DNA of 64,000 nucleotides from Ruegeria sp. ANG-S4 (GTDB taxonomy: Bacteria; Pseudomonadota; Alphaproteobacteria; Rhodobacterales; Rhodobacteraceae): assembly GCF_000814005.1 (NCBI RefSeq), contig NZ_JWLK01000001.1, positions 1,426,001-1,490,000 on the forward strand, in the 5' to 3' direction. Below the pieces are notes generated by a model. That model was not told the origin of the DNA, ran no database searches, and was given only the letters and a program-made list of their open reading frames with translations. The translations under genes were made by a program, and so were the position numbers. Position 1 is the first letter of the stretch. Every line of letters begins with the position of its first letter. Below, in pieces: positions 1-7,580 of this stretch.

Positions 1-442
1 CGTAGACGGGTTCGACCCCGACGCATTCGCGCGCCGTCTGCACGACAACATCTGGAACGGCGACATGACCCTTATCGATTCTGAGTACGTCGCCGAATTG
101 CCTTTCGAAGGCACGACCGAGCGCAAGTTCAATGGCATCGTTGCGTATAAAGACTATGTTAGCAGCCTACGCGCGGCGTTTCCCGACTTGTCGCTGCACG
201 TTGACGAGATCTATTGGATGGGCAATGACGCGGACGGTTGGTTGATCTCGACGCGATGGAGCGCTGAGGGAACGCACAACCGCGACACAGAAATCTACCG
301 CACGGCGACCGGAGCCGCCTGTCAGATCTGGGGGATTACGCAATGGCGTGTCGTGCAGGGCCGCGTGCAGCAGGAATGGCAATTGTTCAATGAATTGGAT
401 CTGATGATGCAGATCGCGAAGGCACGCCAGAACGCGGTCTGA
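1..442 (+). CDS. SnoaL-like (NTF2 fold) ester cyclase-type protein, 5' end outside window
   Basis: The reading frame is open from the first bases of the window and ends at TGA 440-442, so the gene starts upstream; about 146 residues are visible. The ATG at 65 lies inside a conserved-looking domain and is probably not the start. Tyr/Trp-rich strands (EIYWMG, STRWSAEGTH) and the C-terminal pattern 'ITQWRVVQGRVQQEW..FNELDLMMQI' fit the SnoaL-like polyketide cyclase/NTF2 fold. Its C-terminus resembles that of the next gene (57 nt downstream, same strand), so the two look like tandem paralogues. Members include cyclases, dehydratases and proteins of unknown role; no substrate can be read from the sequence. 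Confidence 0.7.
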   Translation, partial: VDGFDPDAFARRLHDNIWNGDMTLIDSEYVAELPFEGTTERKFNGIVAYKDYVSSLRAAFPDLSLHVDEIYWMGNDADGWLISTRWSAEGTHNRDTEIYRTATGAACQIWGITQWRVVQGRVQQEWQLFNELDLMMQIAKARQNAV

Positions 443-499
443 GTCAAAAAACACGTCGGGCACGACCGACGGCACACTAAACTTGCGAAAGAAAAAGAA

Positions 500-1492
500 A
501 TGTCAGAACTGCAATCCGCAAAAACTCTGGTGCGGAACTACTATGACGCGCTGGATGCAGATCCGGTAACGGCTGCCAAGGCCTACTTCGCACCAGATGC
601 CATCTGGCGCGGGTACCACCCATTTCACGAAATCCATGATCCGGTCGAGGTGGCCGAGCGATTCTGGGTTCCGCTGCAATCCAGCCTGCGGCGGATGCAA
701 CGCCGGTTGGATATCTTCCTGGCCGGTGAAAACCATCTTGAGTCCGAAGGTGTCTGGGTGGCTTCAATGGGGCACCTGATGGGCCTCTTTGACGCGCCGT
801 GGTTGGATATCCCGCACACGAACAAGATCGCCATGCTGCGGTATTCCGAATTTCACCGCGTCGAAGGCGACCGGATCACCGACACGGCCATGTTCTTCGA
901 TATTCCGCACCTGATGGCACAAGCCGGGCTGAACTTGTTCCCTTCGCAAACCGGTGCGCAGCTGATCCAGCCCGGACCAATGACCCATACAGGCGTTATG
1001 TTCGATCCGCAGGACCCCGAAGAAGGTCGCAAGACCCTTGCCGCGATTGAATTCATGGTGAACGACATTCGAGACTGGAAAGGGCGCGAGGAGCAGGGGC
1101 TTGAGGAAGAATTGCCGCGCAGCTGGAACGACGACATGATCTGGTGGGGACCGACAGGTATCGGATCGACCTACACGATCGAGCGCTACATCAAGCAGCA
1201 TTCGGGCCCGTTCCGGGATGGTCTGGCCGACAGGCACTTCAATGGGCATATCGCGCGGATTGCCGAAGGTGAATTCGGGGGATTTTTTGGCTGGCCAAAC
1301 CTGACACTCAGACCATCAGGCGGCTTCATGGGAATGCCCGCGACCGACAAGCTGAGCGACATGCGCGTCATCGACATGTACCGGCGGTCCGGCGACAAGC
1401 TGACCGAGAACTGGATCTTTATCGACCTGTTGCACTTCTGGAACCAGCAGGGGGTCGATCTGTTGGCGCGTATACCCTACATGCGCGGATAG
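500..1492 (+). CDS. Two-domain SnoaL-like (NTF2-fold) protein
   Basis: 330 residues, about twice a single SnoaL-like domain. The N-terminal half (about 1-150) and C-terminal half (about 165-330) both show the W-G-x-[YT]-x-[FI] and 'ITDTAMFFDI..LM' / 'LTENWIFIDLLHFW' patterns of this fold, so it looks like an internal duplication. A purine-rich stretch (gaaagaaaaagaa) precedes ATG 500. It lies 57 nt after a related gene and converges on the Tm-1-like gene. Families of this kind include ester cyclases and small catabolic enzymes. The nearby P450/aldehyde dehydrogenase cluster suggests a catabolic role, but no specific reaction is supported. Confidence 0.75.
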   Translation: MSELQSAKTLVRNYYDALDADPVTAAKAYFAPDAIWRGYHPFHEIHDPVEVAERFWVPLQSSLRRMQRRLDIFLAGENHLESEGVWVASMGHLMGLFDAPWLDIPHTNKIAMLRYSEFHRVEGDRITDTAMFFDIPHLMAQAGLNLFPSQTGAQLIQPGPMTHTGVMFDPQDPEEGRKTLAAIEFMVNDIRDWKGREEQGLEEELPRSWNDDMIWWGPTGIGSTYTIERYIKQHSGPFRDGLADRHFNGHIARIAEGEFGGFFGWPNLTLRPSGGFMGMPATDKLSDMRVIDMYRRSGDKLTENWIFIDLLHFWNQQGVDLLARIPYMRG

Positions 1493-1532
1493 TCAGGCGA
1501 CTGGCCCCGCGCTTGCATTGGGCAAAACCGGC

Positions 1533-2771
1533 TTATGTGGCTGCTTTGACCTGACCCGACGCGATCCAGTCATCGATGACCCGCAGCGCCGCGTCCGCAA
1601 ACAGCGGGTCGTTGATGTGTGCATCCAACTCGATCAGGGTCGCGTTGTCGGGGCAGTGCGCGCGCACCTCTTGCACAAAGGCGGCCAAGCCTTCGGGATC
1701 GCTGAGCGGACCGCCCGGCCGATCCCATTCGTTTCCGCCTTGTGTTGGCAAGATCAAAGTTGTCGGACCCTTTGCCAGCGCCAACTTCGTACAGATTGCG
1801 CGCGCCATGTCGCGGCGTTGGTCGGCGGTCATCATAACCGACGAAAGCAAACGATTATGCGCGTGGGTTTCCTGACCGGCCAGCGTGGCCGGTGTGTCCT
1901 GCCAGCCAACAAAATCCACCAGATCATAGCATCCGATGGACACGATTTGCGGCGTGCCGAACAACCCGGCCGCAGTCATTCGATCCGCGCCCGCGGAAAC
2001 CGATGAACCCATCAGATGATTGCCGACTTCCTGCGGTGCGAAGTCCATTACGGCGGCAAACCGGCCTTCCGCGGCAAGGCTCTCAAATGCGCGACCGCCC
2101 ATGCCGGTTGCATGGAACACGGCCACTTCGAAACCACGCTCTTCCAGTGCCGGTTTCAGCGCAACCATATATTTAAGGACAGTTTTTCCAAACGAGGTCA
2201 TCCCGATCAGGGGCTTGTCCCGGCTTGGTCTTTCCACCGCTTTTGCGGCCCCCAAAACGGCGCCCGCTGCCTGGCTCAGGGACGCTTTGCAGACGGAATT
2301 CAAACCGTAAAGCCCGCCGGCCCAAAGGATCATCTGAATATCGGCCGGCAATCGTTCGGGTGGGATCAGGGGTGAAAACGAGACGGTTGAGACAACGTAT
2401 TTGGGCACGCCGACCGGAAGGGCCGAACAGATATCCAGCGCAAGATCTGTGCCCATCGTACCGCCAAGCACCAAAGCGCCGTCGATCTTGCCTTCGGCCT
2501 GCAAACGCGCGGCAAGGATGGCACCGCCTTTGGCCATGATTTGCATGGCCGTGTTTTCATCCCCGCTGTCGATGGCTTCCTGAATGCTGTGTCCGCCTGC
2601 TTCTGCAACATCGTGCTTGGAGATGTCGGTGGGTTTTGACGGGTCGCCTAGTACGCTGACGTCCATGCTCAGAACCTGACCACCCTGTGACTGGATTTTC
2701 TCGGCCAGATAGTTCAGCTCGTCATCTTTGGTGTCATAGGTTCCGACGAGCAAGATGGTCGTATCAGTCAT
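1533..2771 (-). CDS. Tm-1-like ATP-binding domain protein (UPF0261 family)
   Basis: 412 residues, full length for the family. The N-terminus 'ILLVGTYDTKDDEL' and the motif 'ALVLGGTMGTDLALDI' are characteristic of UPF0261, the bacterial relatives of the N-terminal domain of tomato Tm-1. The later segment 'IGMTSFGKTVLKYMVAL..L..RGFEVAVFHATGMGGRAFE' matches the second half. The biochemical role of the bacterial family is not established. It begins 12 nt after the aldehyde dehydrogenase stop, so it is the second gene of a leftward operon from the IclR-type divergent promoter region near 4.3 kb. Confidence 0.85.
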   Translation of the reverse strand: MTDTTILLVGTYDTKDDELNYLAEKIQSQGGQVLSMDVSVLGDPSKPTDISKHDVAEAGGHSIQEAIDSGDENTAMQIMAKGGAILAARLQAEGKIDGALVLGGTMGTDLALDICSALPVGVPKYVVSTVSFSPLIPPERLPADIQMILWAGGLYGLNSVCKASLSQAAGAVLGAAKAVERPSRDKPLIGMTSFGKTVLKYMVALKPALEERGFEVAVFHATGMGGRAFESLAAEGRFAAVMDFAPQEVGNHLMGSSVSAGADRMTAAGLFGTPQIVSIGCYDLVDFVGWQDTPATLAGQETHAHNRLLSSVMMTADQRRDMARAICTKLALAKGPTTLILPTQGGNEWDRPGGPLSDPEGLAAFVQEVRAHCPDNATLIELDAHINDPLFADAALRVIDDWIASGQVKAAT

Positions 2772-2783
2772 TGCAGAAAGTCC

Positions 2784-4268
2784 TCAGATTTTGATCCAGG
2801 CGGTTTTCAGGTCGAGGTATTTATCGAAGGCATGCAAGGACTTGTCATGCCCGTTGCCGGATTGCTTGACCCCGCTCAGGGGAACGGTGATGTCCGCGCC
2901 CCCGTATGTGTTGACATGCACAACACCGGCTTGAATGCGCTTGATCATCCGGTGTGCGCGGGACAGGTTTGAGGTCCAGACACCCGCCGCCAAACCGTAG
3001 TCAGACCCGTTCGCAAGCGCCACGGCCTGATCTTCGGTGTCGAAAGCTTGAACGGTCAGCACGGGGCCGAACACCTCGTCCCGCACGATGCGGTCATCGG
3101 CTGCGACACCTGTCACAATTGTTGGGGCCATGTAAGTGCCACCTGTTTCTTGCAGGATGCGCGTGCCGCCCGTTGCTATGTTTCGCCCGGCAGCGCGTGC
3201 TTCGTCGATAAAGGCAAGGTTCTGCAACAGTTGCCGTTCAGAATTGACAGCGCCTGCGTTCGTGCCGGGATCAAGAGGATCACCGACTTGCATCGCCTCG
3301 GCATGTGCGACCAGCTTCTGGACAAATGCGTCATGGATATCGCGTTCGACCAGCAAGCGAGAACCGGCGATACAAACCTGACCAGAGTTTCGGAAAATGC
3401 CCGCAGCAGAGACTTTGGCGGCTTCGTCAAGATTTGGGGCATCTGCGAAAACGATGTTGGGCGACTTGCCGCCAAGCTCAAGGTAGACGCGTTTCAGATT
3501 CGATCGTGCCGAAGCTTCCAACAGGCGGCGCCCGGTCGCCCCAGATCCGGTAAAGACCAGAACGTCGACATCATGCGACTCGGCGATGGCGGCCCCAACC
3601 ACGGAGCCTTCTCCGGTCACCACGTTCAGTACGCCGGGGGGAATGCCAGCATCCAGCGCAAGTTCAGCCAGCCGGACAAGTGTCAGCGACGCTGTTTCAG
3701 CCGGTTTCAGGACAACGGTGCATCCTGCGGCAAGGGCAGGGCCAAGTTTCCAGCTGCCGATCATCAAGGGGAAATTCCAGGGGACAATGGCGCCGACGAC
3801 CCCAACAGGTTGCTTGTGGATCAAGCCCAATGCGTCCGGCGCGGTCGGGGCGATCTCTCCATAGATTTTGTCGATGGCCTCGGCGAAGTGGCGGATCGTG
3901 CCAACGGCGCTTAACGGCTCGGCCTTAAAGGCCATTCCGATTTCAGTGCCATTGTCCCGCACGCCAAGAACGGCCAGTTCTTCCGCCTCAGCCTCAATAA
4001 GATCGGCCCATTTCAGCATGGCTTTCTTGCGCGCTGCTGGCGGCAACAGGGACCAGCGCCCATCATCGAACGCAGAGCGCGCCGAAAGGATTGCGGCCTC
4101 GGCATCTTCTGCGGTGCCTCTTGGGATCGTCGTCAACAGATTGCCGTCGATCGGCGATGTAACGTCCAGAGTATTGCCGTCTGACGCCGCCCTGCGTTCG
4201 CCGTCAATGATGTGACTGGCAGGAGGAACGGTACGGGCACGCAACGCCGGAATTCTGGAGAAATCCAA
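2784..4268 (-). CDS. NAD(P)-dependent aldehyde dehydrogenase
   Basis: Aldehyde dehydrogenase superfamily, oxidising an aldehyde to its acid with NAD(P)+. Seen: 'VGAIVPWNFPLMIGSWKLGPAL' (cofactor region), 'VFTGSGATGRRLLEAS', the catalytic Glu in 'YLELGGKSPNIVF', the nucleophile Cys in 'NSGQVCIAGSRLLV', and the C-terminal 'VFGPVLTVQAF'. The frame runs up to an ATG at 4337, but the extra 23 residues are hydrophobic and unlike the family. A GGGAG site lies just upstream of TTG 4268, which gives 494 residues, the usual length; I take TTG as the start. It is first gene of the leftward branch, opposite tctC. In gamma-glutamyl-amine pathways an aldehyde dehydrogenase of this type (PuuC) follows amine oxidation, which fits the GS-like and GATase genes nearby. 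Confidence 0.9.
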   Translation of the reverse strand: MDFSRIPALRARTVPPASHIIDGERRAASDGNTLDVTSPIDGNLLTTIPRGTAEDAEAAILSARSAFDDGRWSLLPPAARKKAMLKWADLIEAEAEELAVLGVRDNGTEIGMAFKAEPLSAVGTIRHFAEAIDKIYGEIAPTAPDALGLIHKQPVGVVGAIVPWNFPLMIGSWKLGPALAAGCTVVLKPAETASLTLVRLAELALDAGIPPGVLNVVTGEGSVVGAAIAESHDVDVLVFTGSGATGRRLLEASARSNLKRVYLELGGKSPNIVFADAPNLDEAAKVSAAGIFRNSGQVCIAGSRLLVERDIHDAFVQKLVAHAEAMQVGDPLDPGTNAGAVNSERQLLQNLAFIDEARAAGRNIATGGTRILQETGGTYMAPTIVTGVAADDRIVRDEVFGPVLTVQAFDTEDQAVALANGSDYGLAAGVWTSNLSRAHRMIKRIQAGVVHVNTYGGADITVPLSGVKQSGNGHDKSLHAFDKYLDLKTAWIKI

Positions 4269-4282
4269 TTTACACTCCCAAA

Positions 4283-4299
4283 GGTTTATTATTTGAACC
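4283..4299. promoter_or_regulatory. Operator 1, 17-bp palindrome GGTT-N9-AACC (probable IclR site)
   Basis: GGTTTATTATTTGAACC; its reverse complement differs at one position from the element at 4400-4416. It lies 14 bp upstream of the TTG start of the aldehyde dehydrogenase, where a bound protein would block or activate the leftward transcript. Two near-identical palindromes in one divergent promoter region are strong evidence for a dedicated regulator. The IclR gene at 10830 is the only regulator in the cluster, so assigning it is inference. Confidence 0.7.
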
Positions 4300-4358
4300 G
4301 CCAGTATCAAAAAAAGTGTCAGATTTTTAAGGTGCATTTGTCAATGATGATTTTTTTG

Positions 4359-4386
4359 TTGACAGGTTAAGATTCAAGTTCAGAAT
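4359..4386 (+). promoter_or_regulatory. Candidate sigma-70 promoter for the tctCBA-P450 operon
   Basis: TTGACA (4359-4364), a 16-nt spacer and CAGAAT (4381-4386, four of six matches to TATAAT). TGTCAA at 4339-4344 is the inverted copy of TTGACA, so two -35-like boxes face away from each other 14 nt apart, which suits a divergent promoter. Operator 2 (4400-4416) would lie just downstream of the transcription start. No good -10 was found for the leftward direction. Confidence 0.35.
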
Positions 4387-4399
4387 AAATGATACTAAA

Positions 4400-4416
4400 G
4401 GTTCATATAATAAACC
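4400..4416. promoter_or_regulatory. Operator 2, 17-bp palindrome GGTT-N9-AACC (probable IclR site)
   Basis: GGTTCATATAATAAACC. It reads as the inverted copy of operator 1 with a single mismatch. The centres are 117 bp apart, and operator 2 lies 30 nt before the tctC ATG. The pair would let one regulator control both divergent operons. Confidence 0.7.
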
Positions 4417-4445
4417 GAATAATAAGCGCATCGCAGGGAGATGAC

Positions 4446-5384
4446 ATGTCCAATACAACCAAGGCCCTTCTGGCCGCGCTCGCTGTTGGCCTCGCAGGTC
4501 CAGCCTTTGCTGAATATCCCGAAAAACCAGTCAGCTTCATCGTTCCGTGGCCTCCGGGCGATCTGGAAGACGTTCTGACCCGTATGATCGCAGAAGACTT
4601 TCAAGCGGAATATGGCGTGCCGGCGGCGGTGGTGAACAAGCCGGGCGGCGGCGGCGGTCCTTTCCCCGGCGCGGTCGAGGTCGCAACGGCCCCGGCGGAT
4701 GGCTATACGATCGGGTCTTTTGTGCCGGCGGTGTCGCTGATCGGGCACGAGATCGATATTCCAGAGCTGACGCCCGAGAAATTCGACCCCATCGGCATTT
4801 TCCTGACATACCCATTTGTCATAGCCGCGTCAGGCAACGCACCGTATTCTTCGATGGACGAGCTTGCGGACTACGCGAAGGAAAACGACGTTTTTCTGGG
4901 TCATTTTGGCGACGTCCTTACGCCGACCCAAGTGACCAAGGCACTTTCGGCAACCAAAGGGTTTGAATGGGCTGGCGATGCGCCATTCGATGCCCTTGAT
5001 TGCAACACTCTTGCCTCGGGCGATGCTGATGTCATCAACACGACGCTGCAGCTGATCCTGCCATGTCTGGACGATGTCAAAGTTCTGGTGTCGATCACAG
5101 GCGAGCGCATCAGCAAAATCCCGGACACGCCTGCGATTGGCGAAGTCGAACCGACATTGGACATTTCGCTGTGGAACGGTCTGTTCGTGACCAAGGACAC
5201 ACCGGCCGATGTGCGTGAGAAGATTGCCGCCGTCGCGGAAAAGACAGTGACCAGCGAACGCGCACAGCAACTGGCCGAAGAAACCGGCGCGCTGGTCTAT
5301 TGGCTGAACGCGGATGAAAGCGCGGCTGTCATTGCAGAGGACAAGGCGACGCTGGGCACAATCGGCTCGGCACTCGGTAACTGA
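4446..5384 (+). CDS. tctC: TctC-type periplasmic substrate-binding protein of a tripartite tricarboxylate transporter
   Basis: 312 residues from ATG 4446, which follows GGGAG; an upstream in-frame ATG at 4389 would put 19 odd residues before a clear signal peptide (MSNTTKALLAALAVGLAG..AFA). The mature start 'EYPEKPVSFIVPWPPGDLEDVLTRMI' and 'VVNKPGGGGG' are classic for the TctC/Bug family, which binds carboxylates, often aromatic or dicarboxylic acids, and sometimes amino acids or amides. It is the first gene of the rightward operon, followed by a hairpin and the two membrane subunits. The ligand is probably the substrate or an intermediate of the P450/GS-like pathway. Confidence 0.92.
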   Translation: MSNTTKALLAALAVGLAGPAFAEYPEKPVSFIVPWPPGDLEDVLTRMIAEDFQAEYGVPAAVVNKPGGGGGPFPGAVEVATAPADGYTIGSFVPAVSLIGHEIDIPELTPEKFDPIGIFLTYPFVIAASGNAPYSSMDELADYAKENDVFLGHFGDVLTPTQVTKALSATKGFEWAGDAPFDALDCNTLASGDADVINTTLQLILPCLDDVKVLVSITGERISKIPDTPAIGEVEPTLDISLWNGLFVTKDTPADVREKIAAVAEKTVTSERAQQLAEETGALVYWLNADESAAVIAEDKATLGTIGSALGN

Positions 5385-5396
5385 GAACGATCGCTA

Positions 5397-5418
5397 AGAG
5401 GGCGGTCCGCCGCCTTCT
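5397..5418 (+). terminator. Intercistronic hairpin after tctC
   Basis: Nine-base-pair stem (AGAGGGCGG with CCGCCTTCT, one G-T pair) around a TCCG loop, 13 nt after the tctC stop, with no T-run. Such hairpins after solute-binding-protein genes usually protect the upstream message or partly attenuate read-through, giving more binding protein than permease. Confidence 0.5.
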
Positions 5419-5442
5419 CAGACAAGGCAGGAGCCCTTCCAC

Positions 5443-5976
5443 ATGGACAATTCCGAGCTTTTGAAAGTCAAAACAAAGACGTCCGGGCAGGTCGTGTTTG
5501 TCGTTGCGGGGCTTGTCTTGTCCTTGTTGCTACTGTCGCAGATCGGAACGCAGACAGAATGGTCCGAACGCGCGCGCAACATCGGCAGTCAACCGCGACT
5601 GTGGCCCGCAATTGCTCTGGCGGTGATGGTGGCAGGATTTGCCATTCACTATTGGCTGATGCGCCAGCGGCGTCCCAATGCTTTGGACTGGGTCGAAACG
5701 CGCCGCTGGTCAGAGCCGCTGGAATATCTGGTCTGGTTTTTGATCTACGTCGCCGCAGTACCGCGTCTGGGCTTCATGCCGATGAGTATTCTGTTTGCCT
5801 GCGCGCTGACCTACCGGTTGGGCTATCGCCACAAGGCCGCGCTTGCCATTGCGGCGGGCTTCGCCATCGCAATGGTCGTGCTGTTCAAAGGGCTGCTGGG
5901 CGTGAACATTCCGGGTGGTCAGATCTATGAGCTGTTGCCCGATTCAGTGCGAACCTTCTTTCTGGTGTATCTCTGA
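5443..5976 (+). CDS. tctB: TctB-family small membrane subunit of a tripartite tricarboxylate transporter
   Basis: 177 residues with four predicted membrane segments (about 18-36, 52-70, 93-112, 122-150), the usual size and layout for TctB. AGGAG lies upstream of ATG 5443. It shares its last base with the tctA start (ATG 5976), so the two are translationally coupled. It partners the large permease below and the TctC binding protein above in a secondary, ion-driven uptake system. Confidence 0.88.
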   Translation: MDNSELLKVKTKTSGQVVFVVAGLVLSLLLLSQIGTQTEWSERARNIGSQPRLWPAIALAVMVAGFAIHYWLMRQRRPNALDWVETRRWSEPLEYLVWFLIYVAAVPRLGFMPMSILFACALTYRLGYRHKAALAIAAGFAIAMVVLFKGLLGVNIPGGQIYELLPDSVRTFFLVYL

Positions 5977-7580
5977 TGGACCTGATCCTTTCCGCAGTTG
6001 ACGTTTTGGCCCGTTGGGACGTCATGCTGGCGCTTCTTGTCGGAGCGGTCGGCGGCGTGGCCATTGGCGCCATCCCCGGCGTCGGTCCTGCCGTCGCCAT
6101 TGCGATCCTTTTGCCTGCGACCTTTTCGATGGACCCGATTGTCGGGTTGACGCTGCTGCTGGGTATCTATGGGTCTTCCATGTACGGCGGATCGATCCCC
6201 GCAATCCTGATCAACACGCCGGGTACAGCTGTCAATGCGCTGACGACCTATGACGGTTTTCCCATGACCCTGCGGGGCGAGGGGCGTCGCGCCTTGTCTT
6301 TGGCTTACTCGGCCAGTTTTTTGGGTGGCATCTTTTCGGTCGTGTGCCTGATCTTTCTTTCTCCGGTTCTGGCCAAAATCGCTCCGATGTTCGGGTCGCG
6401 AGAGATCTTTCTGGCCGCTTTGCTCGGGCTGGTTTTGGTGGTCGTCGCGCATAAGGGGCAAATGGCTATCGCGGCGGCTTTGGCTGGTTTCGGAATCCTC
6501 GTCGGCACCGTCGGATTGGAGCCCGCTGCCTATACCCGCCGGTATACCTTTGGCCAAAGCTGGTTGGCGGGCGGGTTCGATCTGATTGTTGTCGTGTTGG
6601 GCCTCTTCGCGCTGTCCCAGGCGTTCCTGCTGCTGACTATGGACGACGAGAAAATCCGCCTGCCAAGATCCCGCGGCTCATTGTTCCAGGGGTTTCGGGA
6701 ATTGGCAAAACACCCCCGCGTCGCCGGCATTGCGGCGAGTTTTGGGGTCGTTATGGGGATGATCCCCGGCGTTGGCGAATTCACTGCCCAGTTCATGTCG
6801 TACACCACCGCCCGGAGGCTTTCCAAAAACCCAAGGGCGTTCGGGCACGGATCGTCGGAAGGTTTGATCGCATCCGAAGCCGCCAACAACGCGGTCCCGG
6901 CGGCGGCCATGATCCCTTTGCTGGCGCTGGGCATTCCGGGTGAGGCGTTGACCGCAATGATGCTGTCGGTTTTCTACGTCCACAACGTTGTTCCCGGCCC
7001 GGGGCTCTTTCAGAACGACATGGATTTTGTCGTCGCGCTTTATATTGCGCTTTTGGTCCTGAATTTGATCGTTGTTGGGTTCCTTCTGGTTTCCACCGGG
7101 TGGCTGGTTCATCTGACCCGAATCCCCAACCGGTTCTTGGGCATGTGCATCTTGCTGCTCAGTTTTGTGGGGGTTTACTCGATCCGCAACTCGGCGATGG
7201 ACTGCATTATCGCGGCGGTGTTCGGCCTGTTGGGTTTCATTCTCAAACGGCTGAACATGCCCATCGTTCCCATCATCCTCGGCATGGTTCTTGGGGGCAT
7301 TATGGAGGTCAAGCTGCGCGCCTCATTGGCACGTGTGAAGACACCTTTGGACTTCATCGACCGCCCAATCGCGTTTTTGCTGTTCTGCGTGATCCTGATC
7401 ATCATCGGATCAACCATCTGGCGGGTCCGCAAAGAGTGGCAGCCGGTGGATCGACGTACGCTGCAGAAGAAAGCCTCGAACACTTTCTCGAAACGCATTT
7501 CGGGCCGTTCGCATCGGCATTTCGAAAACCGGAAGAAACAACAAAGACGGAGGCGCTTCTATGACCATGTGGGTTCCTGA
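5976..7580 (+). CDS. tctA: TctA-family large permease subunit of a tripartite tricarboxylate transporter
   Basis: 534 residues with about a dozen hydrophobic segments. Family signatures are visible: 'GAIPGVGPAVAIAILLP', 'YGGSIPAILINTPGT', 'GMIPGVGEFTAQFMSY', 'ALGIPGEALTAMML'. The last 40 or so residues are strongly basic (KKQQRRRRF) and longer than usual. They overlap the first 20 nt of the P450 gene, so this tail may reflect the overlap more than function. Operon with tctC and tctB. Confidence 0.93.
   Translation: MDLILSAVDVLARWDVMLALLVGAVGGVAIGAIPGVGPAVAIAILLPATFSMDPIVGLTLLLGIYGSSMYGGSIPAILINTPGTAVNALTTYDGFPMTLRGEGRRALSLAYSASFLGGIFSVVCLIFLSPVLAKIAPMFGSREIFLAALLGLVLVVVAHKGQMAIAAALAGFGILVGTVGLEPAAYTRRYTFGQSWLAGGFDLIVVVLGLFALSQAFLLLTMDDEKIRLPRSRGSLFQGFRELAKHPRVAGIAASFGVVMGMIPGVGEFTAQFMSYTTARRLSKNPRAFGHGSSEGLIASEAANNAVPAAAMIPLLALGIPGEALTAMMLSVFYVHNVVPGPGLFQNDMDFVVALYIALLVLNLIVVGFLLVSTGWLVHLTRIPNRFLGMCILLLSFVGVYSIRNSAMDCIIAAVFGLLGFILKRLNMPIVPIILGMVLGGIMEVKLRASLARVKTPLDFIDRPIAFLLFCVILIIIGSTIWRVRKEWQPVDRRTLQKKASNTFSKRISGRSHRHFENRKKQQRRRRFYDHVGS

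Noticed and set aside
7440..7580. Frameshift between tctA and the P450 gene
   Set aside because: The basic TctA tail and 20-nt overlap looked odd, but both frames are intact and the P450 has its own GGAGG site, so a simple overlap suffices.
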